This document shows positions 63,203-64,000 of a stretch of DNA of 64,000 bases, one piece after another. The stretch comes from Cellvibrio fontiphilus (GTDB lineage Bacteria > Pseudomonadota > Gammaproteobacteria > Pseudomonadales > Cellvibrionaceae). Every line of letters starts with the position of its first letter. The stretch's first letter is position 1. Position numbers and translations under genes: made by a program. The stretch is taken from NCBI RefSeq assembly GCF_035317345.1, contig NZ_JAYKTU010000010.1; one strand, 5' to 3'. The notes under the pieces were generated by a model. It made no database searches and had not been told where the DNA came from. It was given only the letters and a program-made list of their open reading frames with translations.

Positions 63203-63881
63203 GCCCGGGCGTTTGGCCCAACAGGGTTTTACCCTGTTGGAAGTGCTGATTGCGCTGGTGATTTCTGCGCTGATTGCGGTCATGGCCTTTCAGTCATTGG
63301 ATGCTGCCGACAAAGGCGCCCAGCGCACTAACGAGGTGCTGGAAGAAATTAATCGGCTGGATCGTGCCTGGCAAATAATTGCCGCGGACTTGCGCCATAT
63401 ACAACCGCCCTTGGCGAGCGACCGAAATGCTTTGTTCCAAGGCGAAAGCCTGCGTTCCTCCGGTGAAAATGCTGATCAACCAGTGTTGTATTTCAAGCGT
63501 CGTGGTTGGGTGAATTTTGCCAATTTGCCGCGTAGCGATTTGCAGTTGGTGAGCTATCGTGTTGCCGAGGGCAAGTTGTGGCGTGATTTTATGCCTGAGT
63601 ACAACCGCGAACTAGCGGATATCGACATGGAAGAGGATGCATTGCATCAGCTTTTGTTGGAAAACGTCGATGATTTACAGCTGCGTTTTTTACATCAAGG
63701 CATTATCACTTCTCGCGGTAAGAGTGCGTTGGAAGGGCGCGAATTTGCCGATGATTGGTTGCAACAATGGCCAGATAGCAGCTTACAGGGTGCCGTGGGA
63801 TTACCTCTGGCAGTAGAAATTACCATCGACGTTAAAGGAGTGGGGCCCAGTGCGCGTCTTTTTGCCCTGCCCGAGCAGTAA
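63180..63881 (+). CDS. gspJ: Minor pseudopilin GspJ
   Basis: 233 residues from a GTG inside the end of gspI (23-bp overlap). Prepilin site QGFTLLEVLIALVISALIAVMAF, then LDRAWQIIAADLRHIQPP, typical of GspJ. Part of the I-J-K tip complex. Confidence 0.93.
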   Translation: MILKLSSKPGRLAQQGFTLLEVLIALVISALIAVMAFQSLDAADKGAQRTNEVLEEINRLDRAWQIIAADLRHIQPPLASDRNALFQGESLRSSGENADQPVLYFKRRGWVNFANLPRSDLQLVSYRVAEGKLWRDFMPEYNRELADIDMEEDALHQLLLENVDDLQLRFLHQGIITSRGKSALEGREFADDWLQQWPDSSLQGAVGLPLAVEITIDVKGVGPSARLFALPEQ

Positions 63882-64000
63882 TCTCCGCCTTGCCGATAGC
63901 GGCTTGGCATCAAGCCGCCAATCTGGAACCGTATTGGTACTGGTGTTGTTGATTGTGGCGCTGGTGGCCGGTCTGAGTGTGAAATTTGCTGCGCAATACC
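63850..64000 (+). CDS. gspK: Minor pseudopilin GspK, N-terminal fragment (cut by the window end)
   Basis: Frame begins at GTG 63850 with AAAGGAG nine bases upstream, overlapping the gspJ end by 32 bp, and stays open to 64000 (50 codons). After a short leader it reads SGTVLVLVLLIVALVAGLSVKFAAQY, the GspK helix. As is usual for GspK, the Glu at position 5 of other pseudopilins is absent. Confidence 0.85.
   Translation, partial: MRVFLPCPSSNLRLADSGLASSRQSGTVLVLVLLIVALVAGLSVKFAAQY

Overview
The window reads as chromosomal DNA of a plant-polysaccharide-degrading gammaproteobacterium, most likely a Cellvibrio or close relative. The support is a set of secreted glycoside hydrolases (GH26 with a CBM13-like domain, a GH11 lipoprotein, GH5, GH5_8 with a poly-serine linker and two CBM10 modules) together with gammaproteobacterial housekeeping order (grpE-dnaK-dnaJ, xseB-ispA-dxs, bamE/fur, a gspC-K type II secretion operon). 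The species assignment is inference from gene content only.

Layout. 1-1069: end of an integron cassette array read on the minus strand, with two attC sites, one small putative immunity-type gene and a duplicated ORF-less cassette; no integrase gene is present. 1070-6293: mostly empty spacer, then GH26, a CBM6-bearing metzincin and a GH11 lipoprotein. 6444-10214: GGDEF-EAL protein, two small membrane proteins, rlmJ. 10351-17395: tamA-tamB, then a GH5. 17457-20371: smpB, an NSS transporter, ratA, rnfH. 20439-29546: signalling block of two related histidine kinases, a stand-alone receiver, an HD-GYP phosphodiesterase and an Hpt-REC-REC-GGDEF cyclase. 29640-34085: bamE, fur, recN, a chemoreceptor. 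34312-38429: heat-shock operon region. 38541-42178: CPBP protease, PEP-CTERM-like protein, recQ. 42392-46090: isomerase / oxidoreductase / MFS sugar operon. 46498-50072: GH5_8 mannanase and the formaldehyde-detoxification pair. 50196-55197: LysR regulator, cheV, dxs, ispA, xseB. 55282-55482: candidate Gac/Rsm small RNA. 55745-64000: gspC-D-E-F-G-H-I-J and the start of gspK.

How it fits together. The hydrolases with ordinary signal peptides probably leave the cell through the type II secretion system at the right end. A candidate CsrA/RsmA-sequestering RNA, with a GacA-type upstream box and four GGA motifs, sits directly before gspC. Two GH5 genes about 31 kb apart share a GTAATCGGTTAC-like operator, suggesting one LacI-type regulator. 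c-di-GMP turnover proteins and chemotaxis proteins (MCP, CheV) point to a surface-attached, motile-to-sessile lifestyle. The most noteworthy items are the small RNA, the integron cassette remnant whose cassette ends pair exactly as in excised circles, the shared GH5 operator, and a recN SOS promoter that overlaps the upstream terminator.
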